NCBI GenBank assembly: GCA_002336725.1
Contig: DDEO01000072.1
Location: 1 to 10,906 of the forward strand
DNA: 10,906 bases
DNA from: Bacteroidetes bacterium UBA1952
Lineage (GTDB): Bacteria > Bacteroidota > Bacteroidia > Chitinophagales > Chitinophagaceae
Direction of reading: 5' to 3'
Numbering within the stretch: position 1 is the stretch's first letter; every line of letters starts with the position of its first letter. Below, in pieces: positions 1-5,104 of the stretch. The position numbers and the translations under genes are program-made. The notes under the pieces were generated by a model that was given only the letters and a program-made list of their open reading frames with translations, had not been told where the DNA came from and made no database searches.

Positions 1-33
1 GCCTTCGCCGTAAAACTTAGATTTTGCAGCCAT
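1..33 (-). CDS. possible start of a divergent gene, cut by the window edge
   Basis: On the minus strand an ATG at 33-31 opens a reading frame that runs off the window after 11 codons, giving MAAKSKFYGEG. Nothing can be said about its function. The support is that a TACCTTCG box, close to the Bacteroidota -7 element TANNTTTG, lies 3 bp upstream at 44-37, which would suit a very short leader. The basic start is also ordinary for a cytoplasmic protein. With only 11 codons this may be chance. Confidence 0.3.
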   Translation of the reverse strand, partial: MAAKSKFYGEG

Positions 34-36
34 GTG

Positions 37-44
37 CGAAGGTA
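37..44 (-). promoter_or_regulatory. possible -7 promoter box TACCTTCG for the left-edge gene
   Basis: The minus strand reads TACCTTCG, matching the Bacteroidota -7 consensus TANNTTTG at all fixed positions but one. No TTTG is seen 17-23 bp upstream; that place holds a CCGG-centred sequence, TTTTTTCCGGGA, at about 60-71. The same TACCTTCG box appears upstream of map. The assignment depends on the left-edge gene being real. Confidence 0.25.
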
Positions 45-290
45 AGGCGCGGCGGGAAATCCCGGAAAAAATATCCGGGTGGAGCTATTTCAGGTAAGAA
101 CGATAGGCGGAATGATAAAAACGTTCCTTTTATTTGCAAAGAAGTTCATCATATTCTTGTTTTAGAACAGTTCCTTTTTCCTTGGTGTGATTCTTTGCTT
201 GTTTGAGGGCGGCGTGGGCCGCTCCGGAAACGAATCGCTCAACCAGCGGTTTCTGATTCAAATTATTCCAAAACTCGGGGAAATCAAATA

Positions 291-866
291 ATGGCAGGCA
301 TAAAAGGATTATTCTACGTGGCGATGGCGCTCGGATGCAGCCTCGGATTTTCGGCGTGTGTGGGTTGCAGCAACGAATTGCCGGTTGCGCCCCGGCAGCA
401 AACTCCGGCCCCTTCGACACCCGTTTACCAGCAATCCGGCCCTTCGGAAGCGGCGCAAAGACCCGTGTCGCCCGGCAGCAAGCCAACGGTTATCCACATG
501 ATAGAGGAAGGCGGCGTTTATAAAATTCCGGTACGCATCAACGGCGCGGAAATGGATTTCATTTTCGACACCGGTGCGAGCCTGATTTCCATTTCCAATC
601 TCGAAGCTTCGTACCTCATCAAACAGGAAAAAATTAGTCCGGATGACGTGCAAGGCTCGGCGCAGTTTGTGGATGCACAGGGCAATGTGAGCGTTGGAAC
701 GGTGCTCAATATCCGCGAGGTGCGCATCGGCGACCGCACGGTCCATAACATAAAGGCCAGCATCGTGGACAACAACGAAGCGCCCCTGCTGCTGGGCCAG
801 ACTTTTTTGCGAAAATTCGGCAAAATCGCCATCGACTATCAGGCCGGAACGATTACGTTTTATTAG
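291..866 (+). CDS. retropepsin-like (clan AA) aspartic protease with N-terminal export signal
   Basis: This encodes a 191-residue predicted aspartic protease of the single-domain retropepsin type, which works as a homodimer with one catalytic Asp per chain. Residues 1-23 are a hydrophobic export signal. Cys23 after F-S-A, or Cys26, could be a lipidated cysteine, but neither is a textbook lipobox. Residues about 30-66 are a Pro/Ser/Gln-rich linker. The protease domain follows: FDTGAS at 92-97 with catalytic Asp93, then LLLGQTFLRKFG at 166-177, the usual second motif in which a hydrophobic-Gly step packs behind the active site. The protein is expected to act in the periplasm or at a membrane surface; its substrate is unknown. 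The ATG at 291 is chosen because the signal peptide starts there. The gene stands alone, with 241 bp before the next start. The family call is firm and the lipoprotein call tentative. Confidence 0.85.
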   Translation: MAGIKGLFYVAMALGCSLGFSACVGCSNELPVAPRQQTPAPSTPVYQQSGPSEAAQRPVSPGSKPTVIHMIEEGGVYKIPVRINGAEMDFIFDTGASLISISNLEASYLIKQEKISPDDVQGSAQFVDAQGNVSVGTVLNIREVRIGDRTVHNIKASIVDNNEAPLLLGQTFLRKFGKIAIDYQAGTITFY

Positions 867-877
867 AGGCAGACTTC

Positions 878-889
878 AAAACCGGTTTT
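878..889. repeat. perfect palindrome AAAACCGGTTTT
   Basis: This 12-bp perfect palindrome starts 12 bp after the stop codon of the protease gene. It is CCGG-centred like the other palindromes in the window but has the flanks in the opposite sense. It might contribute to transcript ending, although the T run is short. It could also be chance. Confidence 0.4.
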
Positions 890-969
890 CCTTACGGCCC
901 TTTAGCGCATTTCAGCAGTTCCAACAAGGTCATGTGCCTGTTAGCTGCTGATTTCAGATTGGGCGGCGG

Positions 970-1000
970 CTTGCAGTTTTGCCAGGTTGGTATATCATTG
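970..1000 (+). promoter_or_regulatory. weak promoter candidate before the aminotransferase gene
   Basis: CTTG at 970-973 and TATCATTG at 993-1000 are 19 bp apart and match TTTG / TANNTTTG at most fixed positions. The implied leader to the ATG at 1108 would be about 100 nt. This is the best match I found in the 867-1107 spacer, which otherwise shows no gene. Confidence 0.22.
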
Positions 1001-1107
1001 GGGCAATGCTTTGGGCGCAAGTCGCTTTTAAAGATTTTTCATTCCTGCCTGTACTGCCGTACCTTTCCCATATCCTTTCAAAAAAACCTCTGGAAAACCC
1101 CTTGTCT

Positions 1108-2361
1108 ATGGGCCCTTATAGCCAGCTTGCCGAAAACCTCGTCGGCTCCGAAATCGTTCGCCTCGGAAACCTCATTGCCGACCGCATCCGTCGCGGCGAG
1201 CATATTTTTAACTACACCATTGGCGATTTTAACCCCAAAATATTCCCCATCCCCGATGGCTACAAACGCGCCATTCAGGAAGCCTACGAGGAACACTTTA
1301 CCAACTATCCCGCTGCCGATGGCATCCTGCCGCTGCGCGAAGCCGTTTCTGCCTTTGTGAAGCGCCACTATCATGTGGATTATGCACCCAACGAAATCCA
1401 GATTGCCTCCGGTGGTCGTCCGCTGATTTACTCGCTGTTTCGCTGCCTCGTGGACCCGGGCGACAAGGTGATTTACGCCGTGCCGTCGTGGAATAACAAC
1501 CACTACACGTTTATGAACGGCGGCCAGCACGCGGTGATAGAAACAACGCCAGAAAATGCGTTTATGCCTACGGCGGAATCTATCCGGCCTCATCTTGAAG
1601 GAGCCGTTTTGCTGTGCCTTTGCACCCCGCAAAACCCGACCGGAACCACGCTAAGCCGCAAAGACCTGGAAGAAATCTGCGACCTGGTGCTGGAAGAAAA
1701 TGCCCGCCGACCTGAAGGCGCACGGAAGTTGCACGTAATGTTTGACCAGATGTATGGCCTGCTCACCTATGGCGATACGGTGCATTACAACCCTGTGGAA
1801 CTGCGCCCCGAAATGAAGGAATACACTGTTTTTGTGGATGGTATTTCCAAATGCCTTGCCGCTACGGGCGTGCGCGTGGGCTGGTCGCTGGGGCCGGCTT
1901 CTTTGATTGCCAAAATGAAAGCGCTGCTCACCCACATCGGGGCCTGGGCACCGATGGCCGAGCAGGTCGCTACGGCCCGTTATCTGGGCCAGACCGAAGC
2001 AGTGGCGGAATATCTGGACCAGTTTAAAGCGGCGCTACACGAGCGGCTGCAACGCATCTACGACGGCATTCAATCGTTGAAGGCAAAAGGCTATCCGGTA
2101 GATGCGATTCACCCGCAGGGCGGCCTGTACCTGACTGTGAAATTTGACCTTTCCGGAAAATCTCCGAACGGGCCGCAGACGCAGGAAGCCGTTACCGACT
2201 ATCTTTTGCAGGAAGCCAAGCTGGCCATCACGCCATTCTATGCTTTTGGCGCGAGCCGCACCGACCCGTGGTATCGCATCAGCGTAGGCACCTGCGACCT
2301 GGAGACGCTGCCGCAGATGTTTTCGCAGCTGGAAGCGGCGCTGGAGAAGCTGCGTGGTTAA
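1108..2361 (+). CDS. PLP-dependent class I/II aminotransferase
   Basis: This encodes a 417-residue fold-type I PLP enzyme of the aspartate aminotransferase superfamily, transferring an amino group between an amino acid and a 2-oxo acid. Visible motifs are TPQNPTGT at 173-180, whose Asn176 contacts the PLP ring; FDQMY at 212-216, with Asp213 pairing with the pyridine nitrogen and Tyr216 with its hydroxyl; SKCLAATGVRVGW at 247-259, with Lys248 as the Schiff-base lysine and Arg256 as a phosphate contact; and Arg390 in WYRISVG, the usual substrate-carboxylate arginine. All core residues are present. The frame extends upstream to 979, but I chose the ATG at 1108 because MGPYSQLAENL begins the family-like part and the upstream residues look like translated spacer. 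Substrate cannot be read from sequence. The gene is monocistronic and followed by a strong terminator. Confidence 0.9.
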   Translation: MGPYSQLAENLVGSEIVRLGNLIADRIRRGEHIFNYTIGDFNPKIFPIPDGYKRAIQEAYEEHFTNYPAADGILPLREAVSAFVKRHYHVDYAPNEIQIASGGRPLIYSLFRCLVDPGDKVIYAVPSWNNNHYTFMNGGQHAVIETTPENAFMPTAESIRPHLEGAVLLCLCTPQNPTGTTLSRKDLEEICDLVLEENARRPEGARKLHVMFDQMYGLLTYGDTVHYNPVELRPEMKEYTVFVDGISKCLAATGVRVGWSLGPASLIAKMKALLTHIGAWAPMAEQVATARYLGQTEAVAEYLDQFKAALHERLQRIYDGIQSLKAKGYPVDAIHPQGGLYLTVKFDLSGKSPNGPQTQEAVTDYLLQEAKLAITPFYAFGASRTDPWYRISVGTCDLETLPQMFSQLEAALEKLRG

Positions 2362-2390
2362 AAGGGCTTTAAATTCCTGGTCTAAATAGA

Positions 2391-2447
2391 AATACCCCAA
2401 AGCAAAGCCGGCACGTAGTTCGATGCGGGATTTGCTTCGGGGTTTTT
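2391..2447 (+). terminator. intrinsic terminator after the aminotransferase gene
   Basis: The arms are ACCCC-A-AAGCAAA (2394-2406) and TTTGCTT-C-GGGGT (2431-2443). They pair over 12 positions with one A/C mismatch. The 24-nt centre can pair further (GCA/TGC plus CC/GG). The stem runs directly into TTTTT at 2443-2447. It lies 30 bp after the stop and would end the plus-strand transcript, and partly shields the convergent map side. Confidence 0.85.
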
Positions 2448-2507
2448 CTTTGGGAGAAGGATGGTTTCAGAGGCGTAATACCATTTAGACGGCTAAACGT
2501 CGCATTG

Positions 2508-2550
2508 TTAGCCTCACCCCCGGCCCCTCTCCGAAGGAGAGGGGAGCTAA
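2508..2550. repeat. REP-like hairpin (CCCCTCTCC-GAA-GGAGAGGGG)
   Basis: A perfect 9-bp stem, CCCCTCTCC at 2524-2532 and GGAGAGGGG at 2536-2544, closes on a GAA triloop. An outer pair TTAGC (2508-2512) / GCTAA (2546-2550) flanks it, with CTCACCCCCGG unpaired on the left. From memory, this CCTCACCCCCGGCCCCTCTC-type sequence resembles a dispersed intergenic repeat found in many bacterial genomes. It lies between the convergent aminotransferase and map genes. Confidence 0.65.
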
Positions 2551-2604
2551 ATTGCAGTGTTCATTTTAGCTGTCCATTTGGCATAAGTTTCTGGGAAACA
2601 GGGG

Positions 2605-2627
2605 TTTTATTTCCGGAAATACAGGTC
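2605..2627 (+). repeat. ATTTCCGGAAAT palindromic repeat, copy 1 (extended form)
   Basis: The perfect palindrome ATTTCCGGAAAT is at 2609-2620, with a TTTT lead at 2605-2608 and ACAGGTC at 2621-2627. The extended form is shared with the copies at 3557 and 4837, and in inverse orientation with 3613. It begins 6 bp beyond the map stop codon, so it may fall in the map 3' untranslated region. Confidence 0.75.
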
Positions 2628-2632
2628 TTTTT

Positions 2633-3463
2633 TCAGGCAAACGCGTCTGTCCACTGCCGGTCGTTCAGATTGGGGTTGGCGCGCTCGGCTTCCTGAATGG
2701 GTGCAAAATTGGAGAGTGCCTCGCCGCGATTTTTCCGGACGACGGTGGTGTGTTCAAAATGCGCCGATACCTTGCCGTCCTGTGTGCGGATGGTCCACTG
2801 GTCATCTTCGGTGAAAACTTCGCGTACACCCAGGTTAATCATCGGCTCGATGGCGAGGACATAGCCTTCTTTGAGTTTTTTGCCGTCGCCCCGACGACCG
2901 TAATTGGGCACCTGCGGGTCTTCGTGCAACTTTTTGCCGACACCGTGACCCACGAGTTCGCGCACCACGCCGTAGCCGAATTTGCGGTTTGTATAGTCTT
3001 CAATCGCAAAGGAGATGTCCCCTACCCGATTGTTGGCCCGCGCCGCCGCCACACCGAGGTCGAGCGAGTCTTTGGTAACGCGCAGGAGTTTCAGTACTTC
3101 GTCGGACACTTCACCCACGGCAAAAGTATAGGCGTGGTCGCCGTGGTAGCCGTTGCGGTTGAAGCCGCAGTCCACTGAAATCACATCGCCTTCCTTTACC
3201 ACATAAGAACCGGGGAAGCCATGTACCACGATGTCATTCACCGAAATGCACAGCGAAGCCGGAAACGGCGAATGGCGCGGACCGTAGCCTTTAAAGGAAG
3301 GCGTGCCGCCGTGGTCGCGGATAAAGGTTTCAGCGAGGGTATCGAGTTCTTTGGTAGTGATGCCGGGCCGCAGCGCCTTGGCCACTTCGGTCAGCGTGGC
3401 GCTCACCATCAGGGCGTTTTCGCGGATAATGGCAATTTCTTCCGGGGTACGAACGTGGATCAT
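2633..3463 (-). CDS. map: type I methionine aminopeptidase
   Basis: This encodes a 276-residue cytosolic metalloenzyme that removes the initiator methionine from new proteins. All expected residues are present: His81 in VVHGFPG (substrate His), metal ligands Asp98 in SVDCGF and Asp109 in YHGDHAYTF, His173 in VGHGVGKKLHEDP with His180, Glu206 in AIEPM, and Glu237 in HFEHT. The C-terminus runs about 25 residues past the usual end of the bacterial core and looks low in conservation. The ATG at 3463 gives MIHVRTPEEIAIIREN, the standard family start. In Bacteroidota map normally follows secY and leads into infA; here a lipoprotein gene and about 250 bp of repeat-rich spacer lie upstream, so it probably has its own promoter. 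No Shine-Dalgarno sequence is clear. Confidence 0.97.
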   Translation of the reverse strand: MIHVRTPEEIAIIRENALMVSATLTEVAKALRPGITTKELDTLAETFIRDHGGTPSFKGYGPRHSPFPASLCISVNDIVVHGFPGSYVVKEGDVISVDCGFNRNGYHGDHAYTFAVGEVSDEVLKLLRVTKDSLDLGVAAARANNRVGDISFAIEDYTNRKFGYGVVRELVGHGVGKKLHEDPQVPNYGRRGDGKKLKEGYVLAIEPMINLGVREVFTEDDQWTIRTQDGKVSAHFEHTTVVRKNRGEALSNFAPIQEAERANPNLNDRQWTDAFA

Positions 3464-3493
3464 AAGTAGTTGGAGAAGCGCCTGCGGCGTTGG

Positions 3494-3508
3494 TCCGCCA
3501 GAGGCGGA
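3494..3508. repeat. short hairpin TCCGCC-AGA-GGCGGA upstream of map
   Basis: A perfect 6-bp stem closes on an AGA loop about 30 bp upstream of the map start codon, so it would sit in the map leader. From memory, TCCGCCAGAGGCGGA-type sequences recur between genes in Bacteroidota, so this may be a dispersed repeat rather than a specific regulator. Confidence 0.45.
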
Positions 3509-3524
3509 TGGAGCACCAGCGGCG

Positions 3525-3550
3525 CTTTATTTCCGGAAAGTTGTAGGTTC
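3525..3550 (+). repeat. TTTCCGGAAA palindromic repeat, copy 2
   Basis: CTTTATTTCCGGAAAG is followed by TTGTAGGTTC, a degenerate version of the ACAGGTC flank of copy 1. It lies in the map leader, next to copy 3 with palindrome centres 32 bp apart. Confidence 0.6.
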
Positions 3551-3556
3551 AGAACT

Positions 3557-3580
3557 GTTTATTTCCGGTAAATGCAGGTC
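3557..3580 (+). repeat. TTTCCGGTAAA palindromic repeat, copy 3 (imperfect core)
   Basis: GTTTATTTCCGGTAAA is followed by TGCAGGTC at 3573-3580. The flank matches copy 1 (ACAGGTC) closely although the core has an extra T, so the shared unit is longer than the palindrome. It lies in the map leader. Confidence 0.6.
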
Positions 3581-3592
3581 TGGAATGGGCCG

Positions 3593-3600
3593 CGAAGGTA
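3593..3600 (-). promoter_or_regulatory. possible -7 promoter box TACCTTCG for map
   Basis: TACCTTCG on the minus strand matches TANNTTTG at all fixed positions but one. No TTTG lies at -33; the palindromic TTTCCGGAAA (copy 4, 3621-3630) begins 20 bp upstream instead. The leader to the map ATG would be about 125 nt and would contain copies 2 and 3 plus the small hairpin. Confidence 0.35.
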
Positions 3601-3612
3601 AGAACACCGGGC

Positions 3613-3636
3613 CGATCCTGTTTCCGGAAATAAAAG
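3613..3636 (-). repeat. TTTCCGGAAA palindromic repeat, copy 4 (inverse orientation)
   Basis: The exact core is at 3621-3630. Read on the minus strand it is CTTTTATTTCCGGAAA then CAGGATC, which fits the extended unit of copy 1 with two bases missing. It is one of three copies within 100 bp upstream of map. Confidence 0.65.
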
Positions 3637-3715
3637 AAGGGCGTTTAGTTGCAGCGCACTTAAACTTGTCTATTCCACCGCGCTAACACCTTTTAAGCTA
3701 CCTGTCGGCGCGCTT

Positions 3716-4666
3716 TTAATTGCCTTCTCGCTGGATGTCGCAGGAGAAGCGGGCACTATCGAGGACGGGATTGCCAGAGGTGTCAATACGTCTTCTATAG
3801 AGCCACATTTCCGGAATGGCAAAGGTGGTGCTGCCGTATTTACTGCTCCCTATAGTAGCGAATATATCCGTTGTATCGGCGCTGCTGTAAGAAGCATTCT
3901 CATGAGCATTGCTACCGCCTGAATAAAGTTGAATTCGAAACAATTTGCCGACCCGTATCCGGAAAGGCTTTCTCGGCGTATCTATAACGTGCGCATTCAT
4001 GAATGTGATAATCATCTCTCTATGCGTGCCTGCCCCTGAGCCACTGAGAAAGTAGGGCGTGTTAGGCTTAAGGTACGTCGGATAGCTCATCCCGGTAACA
4101 CCTCCGTTGAAAACCGTGTCGTTGAGTTTCCAATAGTTGCGCGGCGATTCAATCGCGGTGGGACCGGAAGGTATTTGGACGTTGCAGGAAAACAATACAC
4201 TATCCACTCTTGTAACATAGCTGCCGCTAAAATGGTATTGGTATAGCCACACATCTGGTAACGAGATGGAGATTTGCCCATTGCTAACAGTTACAGAAGC
4301 CTGGACTGTGTTTCTCTCTTGTGTATGGTAGTTAGTGCCTGTTAACGGTTGAGAGGCTACAAAGAAAGCAACAGCAATACTCGTGTCAAAGTGTAGAGAA
4401 GTGCCCACAAAAGAATTACGATCTAAAGGCACATTTCTTAGGCTAAGCCGAAGCACAGTGGACATCCCGTTGGAACTGGAATACGCATAAATATACTTTT
4501 CGTTAGGATAGTCGGTATAAAAGTTAAAGACAACACTATCAGCGATATAGCGGCTGTTGTTCACCCGCCAGGATGCAGATGCTCCTGTAGAACCGGTATT
4601 ATCTTCCTTTTTACACGCCGTAAGCGAGCAGAGCAAGAGAAAGAAAAGGAGTAAAGGATACTTCAT
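3716..4666 (-). CDS. unrecognised surface lipoprotein with two related halves
   Basis: This encodes 316 residues of no family I can name. Residues 1-18 are a lipoprotein signal peptide: K2, a leucine/phenylalanine-rich core, and lipobox L-T-A-C with Cys18. The mature start CKKED is charged and acidic, resembling the export signal described for surface lipoproteins of Bacteroidota. The rest is Ser/Thr/Tyr-rich and probably beta-rich. It consists of two similar halves, about 32-164 and 178-312. Each begins with a W-R/K-V/L-N motif and ends in a 29-residue match: LPDVWLYQ...DSVLFSCNVQ (136-164) against IPEMWLYR...DSARFSCDIQ (284-312), with one Cys in each. The frame stays open far upstream, but that part translates repeats; the ATG at 4666 is chosen for the signal peptide. 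The gene looks AT-richer than its neighbours and lies between secY and map, which suggests a later insertion. Confidence 0.8.
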   Translation of the reverse strand: MKYPLLLFFLLLCSLTACKKEDNTGSTGASASWRVNNSRYIADSVVFNFYTDYPNEKYIYAYSSSNGMSTVLRLSLRNVPLDRNSFVGTSLHFDTSIAVAFFVASQPLTGTNYHTQERNTVQASVTVSNGQISISLPDVWLYQYHFSGSYVTRVDSVLFSCNVQIPSGPTAIESPRNYWKLNDTVFNGGVTGMSYPTYLKPNTPYFLSGSGAGTHREMIITFMNAHVIDTPRKPFRIRVGKLFRIQLYSGGSNAHENASYSSADTTDIFATIGSSKYGSTTFAIPEMWLYRRRIDTSGNPVLDSARFSCDIQREGN

Positions 4667-4718
4667 GAGGATCAGTGCAATTCTGATGAGGATAATTTTG
4701 ACGGCAGTCCGATAAGTG

Positions 4719-4749
4719 CGAACGTAGCCTATTAGCTGCAAACAGCAAA
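4719..4749 (-). promoter_or_regulatory. promoter of the lipoprotein gene (TTTG-N19-TACGTTCG)
   Basis: On the minus strand TTTG (4749-4746) and TACGTTCG (4726-4719) are separated by 19 bp, the spacing expected for the Bacteroidota housekeeping sigma factor; the -7 box differs from TANNTTTG by one base. The leader to the ATG at 4666 would be about 45-50 nt. This is the best promoter in the window and suggests that the gene is transcribed independently of the ribosomal operon. Confidence 0.55.
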
Positions 4750-4836
4750 AAAAACCGTTCGGCGTAGCGCCGCCATTGGTTGTTCGGCAAAGGCTCCGGA
4801 AGGCTCCCGCCTTCGTCGCCTGTGTAAACATACTTT

Positions 4837-4857
4837 TATTTTCCGGAAATATACAGC
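4837..4857 (+). repeat. TTTCCGGAAA palindromic repeat, copy 5
   Basis: TTATTTTCCGGAAATA then TACAGCA: the exact core is at 4840-4849, with a flank close to the ACAGGTC of copy 1. It lies about 170 bp upstream of the lipoprotein gene. Confidence 0.65.
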
Positions 4858-4984
4858 ACTTCCTGCTCTTTTCATAACAGACAGGAAGCAGAAGGTGTTT
4901 ACGTGGCCGACGAATTCCGCACGTACGGCCTTCGCCCAAAAACCAACGAACCCGCGCCAATTGCCATTTCATCCGCCCCAATTC

Positions 4985-5003
4985 TATTCCCGGAAATAAA
5001 AGA
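4985..5003 (-). repeat. TTTCCGGGAA palindromic repeat, copy 6 (imperfect)
   Basis: On the minus strand CTTTTATTTCCGGGAATA follows the secY terminator stem directly, so its T-rich lead doubles as the terminator tail. The core has one change. The lead CTTTTATTTCCGG is identical to copy 4 (inverse orientation). Confidence 0.5.
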
Positions 5004-5041
5004 AGCCTTCGGCTTTGAGCGGTCTCAAAAAGCCGAAGGCT
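4994..5041 (-). terminator. intrinsic terminator after secY
   Basis: A perfect 13-bp stem pairs AGCCTTCGGCTTT (5004-5016) with AAAGCCGAAGGCT (5029-5041), and the loop can pair further (GAG/CTC). On the minus strand it is followed by TCTTTTATTT. It lies about 64 bp past the secY stop, and is the likely end of the ribosomal-protein transcript. That would separate secY from the lipoprotein gene and map. Confidence 0.75.
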
Positions 5042-5103
5042 CCAATGCCGTCGAAGGCGGCTATCCAACGCCGAAGGCATTCCAACAGCGAAGCCGTCCA
5101 ACA
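5032..5103. repeat. degenerate GCCGAAGGC / TCCAA tandem repeat
   Basis: About four irregular units combine a GCCGAAGGC-like block with TCCAA, including GCCGAAGGCTCCAAT at 5032-5046 and GCCGAAGGCATTCCAAC at about 5070-5086. AATGCC (5044-5049) and GGCATT (5076-5081) can also fold as a second, imperfect hairpin. The patch abuts the secY stop codon. Confidence 0.45.
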
Positions 5104-5104
5104 A

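Larger units (their letters stand above)
4667..5104. other. 438-bp spacer between secY and the lipoprotein gene
   Basis: I see no gene here. From the secY side it holds a GCCGAAGGC repeat patch (5032-5103), a terminator-like hairpin (5004-5041), two palindromic CCGG elements (about 4987 and 4841) and a CTTCCTG/CAGGAAG inverted repeat (4859-4865 and 4882-4888). A promoter candidate for the lipoprotein gene follows at 4719-4749. On the minus strand CGGCG-CTA-CGCCG (about 4758-4770) is followed after a few bases by eight Ts (4747-4754), a weak second terminator candidate. Confidence 0.6.

Noticed and set aside
24..206. 60-codon plus-strand open frame at the left edge
   Set aside because: The composition is random-looking, with no domain and no promoter or ribosome site that would favour it.
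979..1107. 43-codon N-terminal extension of the aminotransferase
   Set aside because: It does not resemble the family. The conserved part begins at the ATG at 1108, and a promoter candidate overlaps the extension.
4667..5104. N-terminal extension of the lipoprotein frame up to 5104
   Set aside because: The added residues translate repeats, the terminator region and the promoter. The signal peptide with lipobox begins at 4666, so the real start is there.
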